From assembly GCA_029262175.1 (NCBI GenBank), contig JAJCZV010000073.1, forward strand, positions 17,475 to 81,474: a stretch of DNA of 64,000 nt. Reading direction: 5' to 3'. The stretch is from Gemmatimonadota bacterium (GTDB lineage: Bacteria > Gemmatimonadota > Gemmatimonadetes > Palauibacterales > Palauibacteraceae). A program made the position numbers and the translations under genes. Positions 25,393 to 34,612 of the stretch are shown here, piece after piece. Below the pieces are notes generated by a model. That model ran no database searches and was not told the origin of the DNA. It saw only the letters and a list, made by a program, of their open reading frames with translations. How positions within the stretch are numbered: the first letter of the stretch is position 1; the number at the start of each line of letters is the position of its first letter.

Positions 25393-25437
25393 CTTAACGT
25401 TGGATTGGTGAGATCTTCGGATGGCCCCACTTAGGTT
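25393..25437 (+). promoter_or_regulatory. Putative phased-repeat promoter facing cusCBA
   Basis: CTTAAC (25393), a poor ATTGGT (25404) and CTTCGG (25415) keep 11-bp steps. They are followed by 11 bp and TAGGTT (25432-25437) as -10. The TolC-type gene starts 92 bp later. Repeats are degenerate; the constant spacing to the -10 is the main support. Confidence 0.4.
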
Positions 25438-25528
25438 CCCATCGTGCGAGTCGAGGAACTCTTTCAGGCTCGCACGGGACCGAGAACAACTCGATCAAAC
25501 CTGAACCTCGAGCGGAGACCGACCGACC

Positions 25529-26812
25529 ATGTCCCCGAGAAGCCGGAGACTCAAGGTCTGGGTGCTGACCCTCCTGACAGGGTGGATGATCAGCCCCTCA
25601 CTTCACGCGCTTCACGCGCAGGAGCCGGACACGCTCCGCCTCGCCGACGCAATCGCAGCGGCCCGCGACGGCAACCCCATGCTGCGAGCCGCCCGCCTCC
25701 GTGCGGACGCGGCCTTCGCCCGTGTGCCACAGGTCGGGGCGCTGCCAGATCCCATGCTGTCACTAAGACTCGGGAATCGACCGCTCGATGGCTTCGGGGC
25801 GAACGAGCGCATGACCATGAACACCGTTCAGCTCCAGCAGACACTACCCTGGCCGGGCAAGCTGGGATTCGCCGAAGAGCGTGAGTCCCACCTCGCCGAC
25901 GCGGCAGGGTTGTCGGCTCGAGAGGCGGAGGCAGCGCTCATCTCGCGAGTCAAAGCCGCCTACTACGAGCTCGGGTTTATGGATCGTGCGCTCGAAATCA
26001 TGCGCGACACCCGCGATTTGCTTCGAGAGTTTCTCGACGTCTCGAATACGCTCTACGCTGTCGGTCGAGGTCTTCAAACCGACGTCCTTCAAGCCCAGGT
26101 CGCGGTCGCCTCCGTAACAGAGGATGTCACCGTGGTCGAGCAGAACCGACTCGCCATGGGCGCACGCTTGAACGCACTCTTGGGACGCGAGCCCGAGAGC
26201 CCCGTACCGGCGTTGGAACTGTCGGATCCCGGTGAACCGCTCCCCAGCCTCGACCGCCTGATGGCGGGGGCGGCCGAGTCGAGGCCGGCTCTTCGCGCAG
26301 CTCGGGAGAAAGTCCGAGCGGCAGAGGCTGCCTACCGAGGTGCGCGGCGCGCGCTCTACCCGGACTTCCGATTGGGCGCGGACTACTCGCAGCGCCCTCA
26401 GTTCGCAGACATGCTGAGCTTTAGTGTGGGTGTGAGCATCCCGCTATGGGCGGGCTCGCGTCAATTCCCGCTCCGCGCAGAAGCGCTCGCGCGTCAGGCA
26501 GCCGAGGAGTCGACGCAGTTGGATCTGCTCAATGAAACCTACGCACGAATTGCGGAGGCCCGGGCCGGATCCGATCGAGCGCTCCGTCTCTTCGACTTGT
26601 ATTCAACTTCCATTCTTCCGCAGGCACGCGCGGCCGTGGAGTCCTCGCTTTCGGCCTACAGGGTCGGCGAGGTCGACTTCATGACCCTTGTACAAAACGA
26701 GCTCACCGTAAATCGATACGAAATCGAGCGCGTCCGGCTTGTAGCGGCATATCACACGGCCGTGGCCCAAATCGAAGCCCTTCTAGGGGGCGAATTGGAG
26801 GAGCTCCGATGA
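25529..26812 (+). CDS. cusC: Outer-membrane channel of a heavy-metal RND pump (CusC/CzcC type)
   Basis: This 427-residue TolC-family protein has a signal peptide ending near LHAQ. Two repeats of long helices with beta segments follow, for example LRLADAIAAARDGNPMLRAA and, in the second half, SVGVSIPLWAGSRQ. The last helices contain the family's YRVGEVDFMTLV motif. The protein forms a trimeric tunnel across the outer membrane for the CusBA pump. Its stop overlaps the start of the adaptor gene (ATGA). It opens the operon TolC-adaptor-RND-PII. Confidence 0.9.
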   Translation: MSPRSRRLKVWVLTLLTGWMISPSLHALHAQEPDTLRLADAIAAARDGNPMLRAARLRADAAFARVPQVGALPDPMLSLRLGNRPLDGFGANERMTMNTVQLQQTLPWPGKLGFAEERESHLADAAGLSAREAEAALISRVKAAYYELGFMDRALEIMRDTRDLLREFLDVSNTLYAVGRGLQTDVLQAQVAVASVTEDVTVVEQNRLAMGARLNALLGREPESPVPALELSDPGEPLPSLDRLMAGAAESRPALRAAREKVRAAEAAYRGARRALYPDFRLGADYSQRPQFADMLSFSVGVSIPLWAGSRQFPLRAEALARQAAEESTQLDLLNETYARIAEARAGSDRALRLFDLYSTSILPQARAAVESSLSAYRVGEVDFMTLVQNELTVNRYEIERVRLVAAYHTAVAQIEALLGGELEELR

Positions 26813-28062
26813 AACGACTCGACAGATCTCTCCCCCTGGTCCTGACGTTGGGCGCCGCTGTGCTCGCTGCATGCGGGGGATCCGAGGTTTCCGAAGCAGC
26901 GCCCGCGGTCGACGAACATGCGGAGCACATACCGGCCGTGGCCGCGCCTCCGGAGATCGATACGACATCGACCATGGGCAGCCTGGTCCACCTCACGCCG
27001 GACCAAGAGCGCGCACTGGGCGTCACGTACACGACGGTGCGCCGGATGACCGTATCCCGCGAGATCCGGACCGTCGGACGGATCGATGCGCCCGAACCGA
27101 ACGTCGCGGATATCACTCCGAAGGTCGATGGGTTCGTGGAGAAGCTGTTGGTCGCATCGACCGGGGAGGCCGTCCGTCGCGGTCAGCCTCTTCTCACCAT
27201 TTACAGCCCGGCACTGGTCGCGGCTCAGGAGGAGCTTCTGACCGCCCGCCGCCTCGCCGGCCAGATCGACCCGACTGCCGACGAGGCATGGCGCAACGCA
27301 CAGTCGATGCTCGAGGCGTCGCGGCGGCGGCTGATGTACTGGGATATCACCGAAAAGCAGATCCAACAACTGGAGGAGACTGGCGAAGTTACGAAAACCA
27401 TGATGTTGGTCGCGCCGGTGAGCGGGATCGTCCTCGAGAAAGATGTATTCGAGGGCCAGCGCGTCATGCCCGGGATGCGTCTCTATCGTATCGCCGACCT
27501 CTCCACCGTCTGGATCGAGGGAGAGGTGTTCGAGCAGGACCTCCAGTTCGTGGAAGTGGGCTCTGAGGCGCACATCGAGGTCGCCGCGTATCCGGGTGAG
27601 CACTTGATGGGCCTTGTTAGCTTCGTCCACCCCACCATCGAGGTCGCCAGCCGGACCAACCGGATCAGAGTCACCGTCTCCAACCCTGGGCTGCGATTCA
27701 AGCCCGGCATGTTCGCCACGGTCTTCTTCGACGTCGCCGCGATCCAAAACGACCTTGCGCTCCCGCTTGAGGCGGTCGTGATTACCGGTGAGCGAAATCT
27801 CGTGTTTGTGCGTGACGAAGAGGGCATGCTGGGGCCCCGCGAGGTCGTGCTGGGGGTACGAACCGGGGCGCTGGTTCAGATATTGAACGGGTTAGCCGAA
27901 GGCGAGACGGTTGTCGCCTCCGCAAACTTCCTCGTCGATGCGGAATCCCGGTTGGGCTCGACCGGCAGCTCCATGCCAGGGATGCAGCACGGTATCCCAC
28001 TCGAAACCGACGAACCGCCAGACTCGACGCAAGCCGGCGAGCACGAGGGGCACGATGATTAG
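26809..28062 (+). CDS. cusB: RND efflux periplasmic adaptor (CusB type)
   Basis: This 417-residue membrane-fusion protein has a lipoprotein signal (AAVLAACGGS). A short His/Glu stretch (DEHAEHIPAV) follows, then the barrel-sandwich halves around DGFVEKLLVASTGEAVRRGQPL and ISGIVLEKD-like residues (SGIVLEKDVFEGQ). A beta-barrel (VWIEGEVFEQDL) and a C-terminal segment ending His-rich (AGEHEGHDD) complete it. It links the inner-membrane pump to the channel and may pass Cu(I) to CusA. It overlaps both neighbours: four bases with cusC and eight with cusA. Confidence 0.9.
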   Translation: MKRLDRSLPLVLTLGAAVLAACGGSEVSEAAPAVDEHAEHIPAVAAPPEIDTTSTMGSLVHLTPDQERALGVTYTTVRRMTVSREIRTVGRIDAPEPNVADITPKVDGFVEKLLVASTGEAVRRGQPLLTIYSPALVAAQEELLTARRLAGQIDPTADEAWRNAQSMLEASRRRLMYWDITEKQIQQLEETGEVTKTMMLVAPVSGIVLEKDVFEGQRVMPGMRLYRIADLSTVWIEGEVFEQDLQFVEVGSEAHIEVAAYPGEHLMGLVSFVHPTIEVASRTNRIRVTVSNPGLRFKPGMFATVFFDVAAIQNDLALPLEAVVITGERNLVFVRDEEGMLGPREVVLGVRTGALVQILNGLAEGETVVASANFLVDAESRLGSTGSSMPGMQHGIPLETDEPPDSTQAGEHEGHDD

Positions 28063-31000
28063 TCGAATCATCGCCTGGTCAATCCAGAATCGGTTCCTCG
28101 TCCTTCTCGCGACAGCCGCCCTCATCGGGGCGGGGGTGTGGGCGATCCGCACGACACCGCTGGACGCGATTCCCGACCTCTCGGATGTTCAGGTCATCAT
28201 TCAGACCGACTTTCGCGAGCAGGCGCCGCAGATCGTCGAGGACCAGATCACGTATCCGGTCGCCTCGGAGATGCTCAAGGTGCCGGGGGCGCGCGTCGTC
28301 CGAGCCTTCTCCTTCTTCGGGCTCAGCCTCGTGTACGTGATCTTCGAGGACGGGACCGACATCTATTGGGCCCGGTCGCGCGTCCTCGAGTATCTGAACG
28401 GGATCCGGCAGCAGCTCCCTTCCGGTGTGGAGCCCACGCTGGGTCCGGACGCGACGGGCGTGGGCTGGGTGTTCGAGTACACACTCGAATCCGACAGTCT
28501 GGATCTCGCGGAACTGAGGACGCTGCAGGACTGGTACATCCGATATCAGCTCACGGCAGTCCCAGGAGTCTCCGAGGTCGCGAGCCTCGGCGGGTTCGTG
28601 AAGCAGTACCAAGTCGAGGTCATCCCTGAGCGGCTGCGTGCGTTCAACATCCCGGTCACGCGTGTGACGCAGGCGATCGGAGCCCACAACGTAGATATCG
28701 GCGCCAGAGTCCTCGAGATGGGCGGGCGCGAGTACATGATTCGCGGACTCGGGTATCTAGAGGGAATCGAAGATATCGAGAACGTGTCGGTGGGATCGAC
28801 GCCGAACGGGACCCCGATTCGGGTCGCCGATATCGCCACTGTGCAAGTCGGCCCGGCGCCGCGGCGCGGCGCGGCCGATCTGAACGGTCGTGGTGAAGTA
28901 GTAGCTGGAATCGTAGTCATGCGCTTTGGCTCGGACGCGCTCAAGACCATTGAGCTCGTGAAGGATCGCCTGGCCGAGATCAACGAAGGACTGCCGGCCG
29001 GCACGCGTCTGGTGGCCGCCTACGATCGGAGCGATCTCATCCATCGTGCGATCGAGACGCTTCGGGAAAAGCTCCTAGAGGAGTCTCTCATCGTGGCCGT
29101 GGTCGCGATGGTGTTCCTGCTTCATTTCCGCTCGGCCCTGGTGGCGATCGTGACGCTCCCGCTGGGGATCCTCATTTCATTCATCGTCATGCGCCTAATC
29201 GGGGTCAGCGCCAACATCATGAGCCTCGGCGGAATCGCGATCGCCATCGGCGCGATGGTCGACGCCGCGATCGTGATGGTCGAGAACATGCACAAGCACT
29301 TGGAGCGTGCGGAGCCCGGGACTCCCCGCTGGGAGATCGTCCTCCGGAGCGCGACGCAGGTCGGTCCCCCGCTCTTCTTCTCGCTTCTCATCATCACGTT
29401 CAGTTTTCTTCCAGTTTTCGCGCTCGAACAACAAGAGGGCAGACTATTCAAGCCCCTCGCGTACACGAAGACCTTCGCGATGGGCGGGTCCGCACTTCTC
29501 GCGATCACCTTGGTGCCGGTTCTCATGGGCTATCTCGTCCGGGGTCGTATCCGGCCGGAGAATCGGAATCCCGTGAACCGAGCCCTCCGGGCCGTCTACA
29601 AGCCGTTCCTCGGCTTTGCGCTGCGCCGTCCATGGATCGTCGTGGCTGCGGCCGCCGTGGTTCTGGTAGCTACGGTGTTCCCCTGGCAGAGGCTGGGCAG
29701 CGAGTTCATGCCGCATCTAGATGAGGGCTCGATCCTCTTCATGCCGACCACGGTTCCGGGCGCTTCGATCGCGCAGGCGAAGGACATCATGCGGTATCAG
29801 GACAGTGTCCTAGCCTCTTTTCCCGAAGTTCAGACGGTGCTGGGAAAGGCCGGGAGGGCGCAGACCGCCACCGATCCTGCTCCACTCGACATGTTTGAAA
29901 CGACGATCACCCTCAAGCCGCGCGAAGAGTGGCGACCTGGCATGACCTACAACGGTCTGCTGGCCGAGATGGACCGAGCGGTGGCGATGCCCGGCGTGAC
30001 GAACGCGTGGACCATGCCGATCAAGGGCCGGATCGACATGTTGGCCACGGGGATCCGAACGGCGGTGGGGATCAAGATCTTCGGCCCCGACCTCGACACG
30101 CTGCAGGCGTTGGGCGAACAGGTCGAAAGAATCATGCAGGAAGTACCGGGGACACGGAGCGCGTTCGCCGAGCGCGGCGTCTCGGGGTACTACGTCGACA
30201 TCGACATCGACCGGCGCGAGGCGGCTCGCTACGGACTCAATGTCGGCGACGTTCACAACGCGATTATGGCAACCGTCGGCGGGATGACCGCCACCATCAC
30301 CGTCGAGGGCCGCGAGCGTTACGCCGTCAACGTTCGTTATCCGCGAGAGCTTCGCGACGACCTCCAGAAACTCCGCGAAGTTCTCGTGCCCGCCCCCAAC
30401 GGCACGCAGATCCCACTCGGGCAGCTTGCCCAGGTTACCGCGCTACAGGGACCGATGGCCGTGAAGACCGAGAACGCCTTTCCGGTCACCACGATCTTCA
30501 TCGACATCGAGGGTGTCGACGTCGGGACCTACGTCGAAGAAGCCCAACTCGTGGTCGCCAACCAGCTCGATTTGCCGGCCGGCTACTCTCTCGTGTGGAG
30601 CGGGCAATACGAATTCATGCAGCGAGTGAAGGAACGGCTTGGCATCGTCGTACCGGTTACGCTGGCAATCATCTTTCTCCTCTTGTACCTCAACTTCGGC
30701 AACGTCCCGGAGTCGTTGATCGTGATGCTGGCGCTTCCGTTCTCGCTGGTGGGCGGCATCTGGTTCTTATGGTTCCTCGGGTACAACACGAGCGTGGCGG
30801 TATGGGTAGGGTTCATCGCGCTCGCGGGCGTTGCTTCTGAAACCGGGGTCGTGATGCTCATCTACCTGGACGAGGCGTTTCATCGTCACAGCCTCGAGGG
30901 ACTTATCCGAGGTCCCGCCGACGTGGCCGTCGCAGTCCGCGAGGGTGCACTCGAGCGACTGCGTCCCGTGGTCATGACCGTGACCGCGATCATCGCGGGG

Positions 31001-31216
31001 CTCATGCCCATCTTGTGGAGCTCGGGAACCGGCGCCGACGTGATGAAACGGATTGCCTCGCCTATGGTCGGGGGGATGATCACGGCGACCGTGCTCACAC
31101 TGTTCGTGATCCCCGCCATCTACCTCCTTTGGCGTCAATGGCAGGTGCGTCGACATCCCGAGGCCCCCATCCGCGAGGCGCTTCAAGACCCCCTAGCCCT
31201 GACAGCCACGGAGTAG
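28055..31216 (+). CDS. cusA: Heavy-metal RND pump, Cu(I)/Ag(I) type (CusA)
   Basis: This 1053-residue pump has twelve helices and two large periplasmic loops. It carries the copper-type signature LGGIAIAIGAMVDAAIVMVEN in helix 4. Three periplasmic Met residues align with the E. coli CusA ligands Met573, Met623 and Met672: Met563 (ILFMPTT), Met613 (PLDMFETT) and Met662 (RIDMLATG). The spacings of 50 and 49 are the same as in E. coli. It therefore should export Cu(I)/Ag(I) by proton exchange. The start is ATG at 28055 inside the cusB end; an open frame further upstream is the cusB shadow. A PII-like gene follows five bases later. Confidence 0.95.
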   Translation: MISRIIAWSIQNRFLVLLATAALIGAGVWAIRTTPLDAIPDLSDVQVIIQTDFREQAPQIVEDQITYPVASEMLKVPGARVVRAFSFFGLSLVYVIFEDGTDIYWARSRVLEYLNGIRQQLPSGVEPTLGPDATGVGWVFEYTLESDSLDLAELRTLQDWYIRYQLTAVPGVSEVASLGGFVKQYQVEVIPERLRAFNIPVTRVTQAIGAHNVDIGARVLEMGGREYMIRGLGYLEGIEDIENVSVGSTPNGTPIRVADIATVQVGPAPRRGAADLNGRGEVVAGIVVMRFGSDALKTIELVKDRLAEINEGLPAGTRLVAAYDRSDLIHRAIETLREKLLEESLIVAVVAMVFLLHFRSALVAIVTLPLGILISFIVMRLIGVSANIMSLGGIAIAIGAMVDAAIVMVENMHKHLERAEPGTPRWEIVLRSATQVGPPLFFSLLIITFSFLPVFALEQQEGRLFKPLAYTKTFAMGGSALLAITLVPVLMGYLVRGRIRPENRNPVNRALRAVYKPFLGFALRRPWIVVAAAAVVLVATVFPWQRLGSEFMPHLDEGSILFMPTTVPGASIAQAKDIMRYQDSVLASFPEVQTVLGKAGRAQTATDPAPLDMFETTITLKPREEWRPGMTYNGLLAEMDRAVAMPGVTNAWTMPIKGRIDMLATGIRTAVGIKIFGPDLDTLQALGEQVERIMQEVPGTRSAFAERGVSGYYVDIDIDRREAARYGLNVGDVHNAIMATVGGMTATITVEGRERYAVNVRYPRELRDDLQKLREVLVPAPNGTQIPLGQLAQVTALQGPMAVKTENAFPVTTIFIDIEGVDVGTYVEEAQLVVANQLDLPAGYSLVWSGQYEFMQRVKERLGIVVPVTLAIIFLLLYLNFGNVPESLIVMLALPFSLVGGIWFLWFLGYNTSVAVWVGFIALAGVASETGVVMLIYLDEAFHRHSLEGLIRGPADVAVAVREGALERLRPVVMTVTAIIAGLMPILWSSGTGADVMKRIASPMVGGMITATVLTLFVIPAIYLLWRQWQVRRHPEAPIREALQDPLALTATE

Positions 31217-31221
31217 GTGCA

Positions 31222-31620
31222 ATGAACAATGGTCCTAGGATCGGCCGCGAGCACGGCGGGGATGCGGAGCGACAAGACATTGTCGAGGTCCGAGCCATCG
31301 TGCGGCTCGAGATGCTCGATTCGGTGGTGCGCGGTCTCAAGCAGGCTGGAGTTCCACGCATGACCGTTGGCCGAGTGCACGCGATCGGCTCGGGCGTGGA
31401 CCCCGCGTTTGCCAAGATCTCGTTTCGCGAAGGCTCTGAGTACGCCGCCAAGGGAGTCGTGCAGTTCGTTTGCGCGGGAGAACGCTGTACCATGTTTACG
31501 GAGTTGATCGTGAACGCGGCGCGGACGGGTCGCGGAGGAGACGGGATCGTGTCCGTTCACCCTGTACTTGCGGTAACCAAGATTCGGACCGGCGCCACCG
31601 GACTCGCCGCGCTGGCGTAG
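31222..31620 (+). CDS. PII-NG-like signalling protein linked to the metal pump
   Basis: This 132-residue protein has a PII fold pattern: VRAIVRLEMLDSVVRGLKQAGV at the first beta-helix, a shortened T-loop region without the uridylylated Tyr, and the B-loop TGRGGDGIVSVHPV followed by IRTGATGLAAL. PII-NG proteins are known to be encoded next to heavy-metal RND pumps. They are thought to link metal efflux to nucleotide or bicarbonate signals, with no proven mechanism. Two Cys lie in VCAGERCTMF. The ATG at 31222 has GGAG upstream and follows the cusA stop closely. Confidence 0.85.
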   Translation: MNNGPRIGREHGGDAERQDIVEVRAIVRLEMLDSVVRGLKQAGVPRMTVGRVHAIGSGVDPAFAKISFREGSEYAAKGVVQFVCAGERCTMFTELIVNAARTGRGGDGIVSVHPVLAVTKIRTGATGLAALA

Positions 31621-31667
31621 TTGATGTTCGTGTTGATGATGTGTCTCGTTTCCAAGGAGGTAGCACC

Positions 31668-32141
31668 ATGCGACGGAGCTTAAAGTTTCCTGTGGTGACC
31701 TTGTTTGCCGCGGTCACGGCGTTGGTAACCGTGGCGGCCTCGTTCGTAGAGTTCCCGGTGCTCCACGAACGCAAAGAAGTGGCGGGGCTCGCTGTCGTGT
31801 TCGGCGCCGAGCCCGAGCCGGCAATCACCGAAGAGATGCAGTTCCTGCGTTGGCGCGTGAGTTCGCTCGCCGATGAAGAGCCCTACTCGGAGTTCGAGGA
31901 CGCAAAGGTGGTCATCACGCGCGACGGTCAGGATCTAGGCACTTTCGAGGTCCAGGGGTCACGACGCGATCCGGGACTCTATCAGACGCGACACATCTTC
32001 ACGGCCGAAGGCGAATACGACACGGTGTTGAGCTTCCGGAAAGGCGAGGAAGAGGAGGTCCACACCGTGGACTTCAAGTTCCGCATCTCGGATCGCAGCA
32101 GCCTCGAGATCCCACCTCGCAAGGAAGCGGGCCGTCAGTGA
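31668..32141 (+). CDS. Secreted beta-sandwich protein, copy A (YtkA-like)
   Basis: This 157-residue protein has an N-terminal signal or anchor helix (FPVVTLFAAVTALVTVAASF). A domain follows that looks like a small beta sandwich, with DPGLYQTRHIFTAEGEYDTVLSF resembling YtkA/FixH-like domains. AAGGAGG before the ATG fixes the start. A second copy lies at 49870-50340. Within them 167 bp are nearly identical (31755-31921) while the flanks have diverged. It is encoded behind the PII gene and may belong to the Cus operon. The function is unknown; a periplasmic or membrane-facing role is likely. Confidence 0.7.
   Translation: MRRSLKFPVVTLFAAVTALVTVAASFVEFPVLHERKEVAGLAVVFGAEPEPAITEEMQFLRWRVSSLADEEPYSEFEDAKVVITRDGQDLGTFEVQGSRRDPGLYQTRHIFTAEGEYDTVLSFRKGEEEEVHTVDFKFRISDRSSLEIPPRKEAGRQ
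31755..31921 (+). repeat. 167-bp direct repeat, copy A
   Basis: This block matches 49957-50123 at 166 of 167 positions by direct reading; the only difference is C at 31796 versus G at 49998. The borders are sharp, with many mismatches on both sides inside the same gene. Both copies are in the same orientation, 18,202 bp apart. Confidence 0.9.
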
Positions 32142-32351
32142 TTCGGCGGCGGGTAGCCCAGCAGGCTTCCTGGGCTCGTCGGAGCCCGTTTCGCGGTCCC
32201 GGCGGGGCGAGCGAGACGGATCCGGGCGAAGCGCCTCGAAGTCGTTCTCTAGACGTGACTTATAGACCAGGCTAGCTAGAGCTTCGCGGCGAGGGCCAGC
32301 GCACGAAACCTGCTTTAGAAAGGGCAAGCTTTGTTCGCGTAGAGACTAGTT

Positions 32352-33497
32352 GTGTCGGCCATGTTCAAGCTTACGTATCGTCAACTTCGTTTCGACCCTG
32401 GGCGCTCGGCGCTTACCTGTCTGGGAATCGCTGCCGTTTTTGCTGTGATCCTGCTTCTCCAAGGATTCCAGCAAGGGTTGAACACCCAGTTGGGGAGCGT
32501 GGCGCTTGCGCGTGGCGCGGACCTCATCGGCACCCAAGCGGGCGTGCGCAACATCATCGGGGCGCGCTCGGTGATTCCGCAGATGGCCCGAGGTCAGGTC
32601 GAGACCGTGCCTGGCGTGCGCATCGCACACCCCATGACTGCGATCCCCCTCATATACGAGAAGCAAGGTCGCAAGAGCGCGGTCTTCCTCTTCGTCATCG
32701 ACTCGGCGGGCGGGCCCGCCGAGGCCGAGGTCGAGGCAGGCCGGCTCTTGGCAGGCGAGGGCGAAATCCTGATCGATCACTCGATCGCGCAGCTCCATGA
32801 TCTGGCGCCGGAAGATGACTTTGTAGTGGCCGGTTACGGGTTCAGAATCGTCGGAGTGATCGAGCCCACCTCGGCCCTGTGGACTCCGTTCACGTTCTCG
32901 AATTACGACTCGCTCATCGAGTTCTATTTCGAATCCAGCTTAGCCGACGACCTCAGCGCGTTCCCCCTCCTCAGCTATCTGCTCATCGATCTCGAGCCGG
33001 GCGTAGATCCTGTGGCGCTCGCTGCCCGGATCGAACAGGCCGTCCCAGACGTGGACGTCTTCCTGCCTGCTGAGCTGGCCCGTGCGGATGAAGAGCTGGG
33101 ACAGACCATGCTGGGTGCGGTGCTCACGCTGCTGATCGGTGTCGCCTATGCGGCGGGAATGATCGTGATCGCACTGTTCATGTTTACGGCGGCCGAGGCG
33201 AGGCGGAGAGACCTCGGGATCCTCAAGGCGCTGGGATTCGACGACCGCACGATCCTGACCTCCATCATGGTCGAAGTCGGCCTGTTGATGGTTTTCGCGA
33301 TCCCGCTCGGAATCGCGCTCGCGCATTTGACCACGGCGATCGCGCGTGCGGCGATGCCGATCTATCTGATACAGCCGACCGTCCTCGGCCCGCTGCTCCT
33401 GGCCATCGCGAGCTGCACGCTGTTCGCGTTGCTGGGCGCACTCGGCCCTTGGCGGCTGATCCGCCGACTCGAGCCCTCGCAGGTTTTTCGATCATGA
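32352..33497 (+). CDS. FtsX/MacB-like ABC permease (DevC-like), first subunit
   Basis: This 381-residue permease has one N-terminal helix, a periplasmic domain of about 200 residues, and three C-terminal helices (GAVLTLLIGVAYAAGMIVIAL; later LLAIASCTLFALLG). That is the FtsX layout. The cytoplasmic REARRRDLGILKALG-like segment (EARRRDLGILKALGF) contacts the ATPase. Such systems use ATP to drive mechanical work across the periplasm, extracting lipoproteins or exporting lipids. The start is GTG at 32352 or the ATG nine bases on. It heads a five-gene overlapping operon; a 210-bp gap separates it from the gene before. Confidence 0.85.
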   Translation: MSAMFKLTYRQLRFDPGRSALTCLGIAAVFAVILLLQGFQQGLNTQLGSVALARGADLIGTQAGVRNIIGARSVIPQMARGQVETVPGVRIAHPMTAIPLIYEKQGRKSAVFLFVIDSAGGPAEAEVEAGRLLAGEGEILIDHSIAQLHDLAPEDDFVVAGYGFRIVGVIEPTSALWTPFTFSNYDSLIEFYFESSLADDLSAFPLLSYLLIDLEPGVDPVALAARIEQAVPDVDVFLPAELARADEELGQTMLGAVLTLLIGVAYAAGMIVIALFMFTAAEARRRDLGILKALGFDDRTILTSIMVEVGLLMVFAIPLGIALAHLTTAIARAAMPIYLIQPTVLGPLLLAIASCTLFALLGALGPWRLIRRLEPSQVFRS

Positions 33498-34603
33498 TCG
33501 AACGGTGGACGATCAAGTCTCTGTTCAAGGCGCGGCTGCGAGTCATCGGGTCTACGCTCGCCATCGGCGCCGCCTTCGCGCTCGTCATCGCGTTTCGGGC
33601 GGTGTGGGAAGGTGAGACCCGACAATTGGCGGTCTACCTCGAGCGGGCGGGCGCGGACGTGTGGGTCATGCAGGAGCATGTTTCGAACATGCACATGGCC
33701 AGCTCCTTTATCACGGAGGGCAAGCGCGTCGAACTCGCCAGGGTGGAAGGGGTCGGGTCGCTCGCCGGGATCCTCTACCTGAACACGATGATCCAGGCCG
33801 GGGGTCGACAGTGGTTTTCCTATGTGGTCGGCATCGAGGAGCCTGGGCAGGTTGGCGGACCATGGTCTGTGCCGCAGGGACGTAGCCACCCGTCGCGCGG
33901 CGAAATCGTCATCCCGGAGACGCTGTCCCGCCTGACGGGGGCCGGGATCGGGGACCAGGTACAGATCACCGATCATCGGTTTACGGTTGTCGGCCTCTCG
34001 ACCGAGACCTTCTCGGTAACGAATCCCGTCGCCTTCGTCAACGTCGTCGACTTGGCTGATGTCCTCTCCCTTTCCGGGTATGACAGCTACATCCTGATTC
34101 AATCCGAGCCCGGCGTGGCTCCTGACGCCCTCGCCAAACGGATCCGCGAGCAAGTCGATGGCGTGCAGGCGCTGACAACCGCCGAGTTCGTCGAGAACGA
34201 TCTTCAACTCGCACGGCAAATGGGGACCGAGGTCATCGCGCTAATGACCTCGATCTGTGCCGTGTTGGCCGCCCTGCTCGTGGGGTTCTCGCTATTCATC
34301 CACACGTCGCACAGTCGACGTGACCTCGTGATTCTGAAGACGCTCGGTTTCTCGAACGGCCACGTCTACAAGACCGTGTTGATACATGCCGTAGTACTCA
34401 CGGGGCTCGCCTTCGCGTTCGGCGTGCTCTTGGTGGGAGTGCTCGCGATCGTCGGGCCTTGGCTTGCCCCGGTGCTCTCCCTGAGCATTACGGCTCGCTC
34501 GCTGGCCGAAGTCGGGGGTGCGGGCCTCGCGGTCGCGATTGCGGCAACTCTGATGCTGGCTCGCCGCGTCGCCGCCGTGGACCCCATGTCGGCTTTCCAA
34601 TGA
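33494..34603 (+). CDS. FtsX/MacB-like ABC permease, second subunit
   Basis: This 369-residue protein has the same layout as its neighbour: an N-terminal helix (IGSTLAIGAAFALVIAFR), a large periplasmic domain, and three C-terminal helices including MTSICAVLAALLVGFSLF. The coupling segment is SRRDLVILKTLGFSNGHV. ATG at 33494 overlaps the previous stop (ATGA), so the two are probably made in fixed ratio as a heterodimer. The pair of permeases recalls LolCE. The ATPase gene follows nine bases after its stop. Confidence 0.85.
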   Translation: MIERWTIKSLFKARLRVIGSTLAIGAAFALVIAFRAVWEGETRQLAVYLERAGADVWVMQEHVSNMHMASSFITEGKRVELARVEGVGSLAGILYLNTMIQAGGRQWFSYVVGIEEPGQVGGPWSVPQGRSHPSRGEIVIPETLSRLTGAGIGDQVQITDHRFTVVGLSTETFSVTNPVAFVNVVDLADVLSLSGYDSYILIQSEPGVAPDALAKRIREQVDGVQALTTAEFVENDLQLARQMGTEVIALMTSICAVLAALLVGFSLFIHTSHSRRDLVILKTLGFSNGHVYKTVLIHAVVLTGLAFAFGVLLVGVLAIVGPWLAPVLSLSITARSLAEVGGAGLAVAIAATLMLARRVAAVDPMSAFQ

Positions 34604-34612
34604 GAGTCTGAG

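Noticed and set aside
27911..28054. N-terminal extension of the cusA frame
   Set aside because: It overlaps the end of cusB in another frame. CusA proteins begin with the helix seen from 28055.
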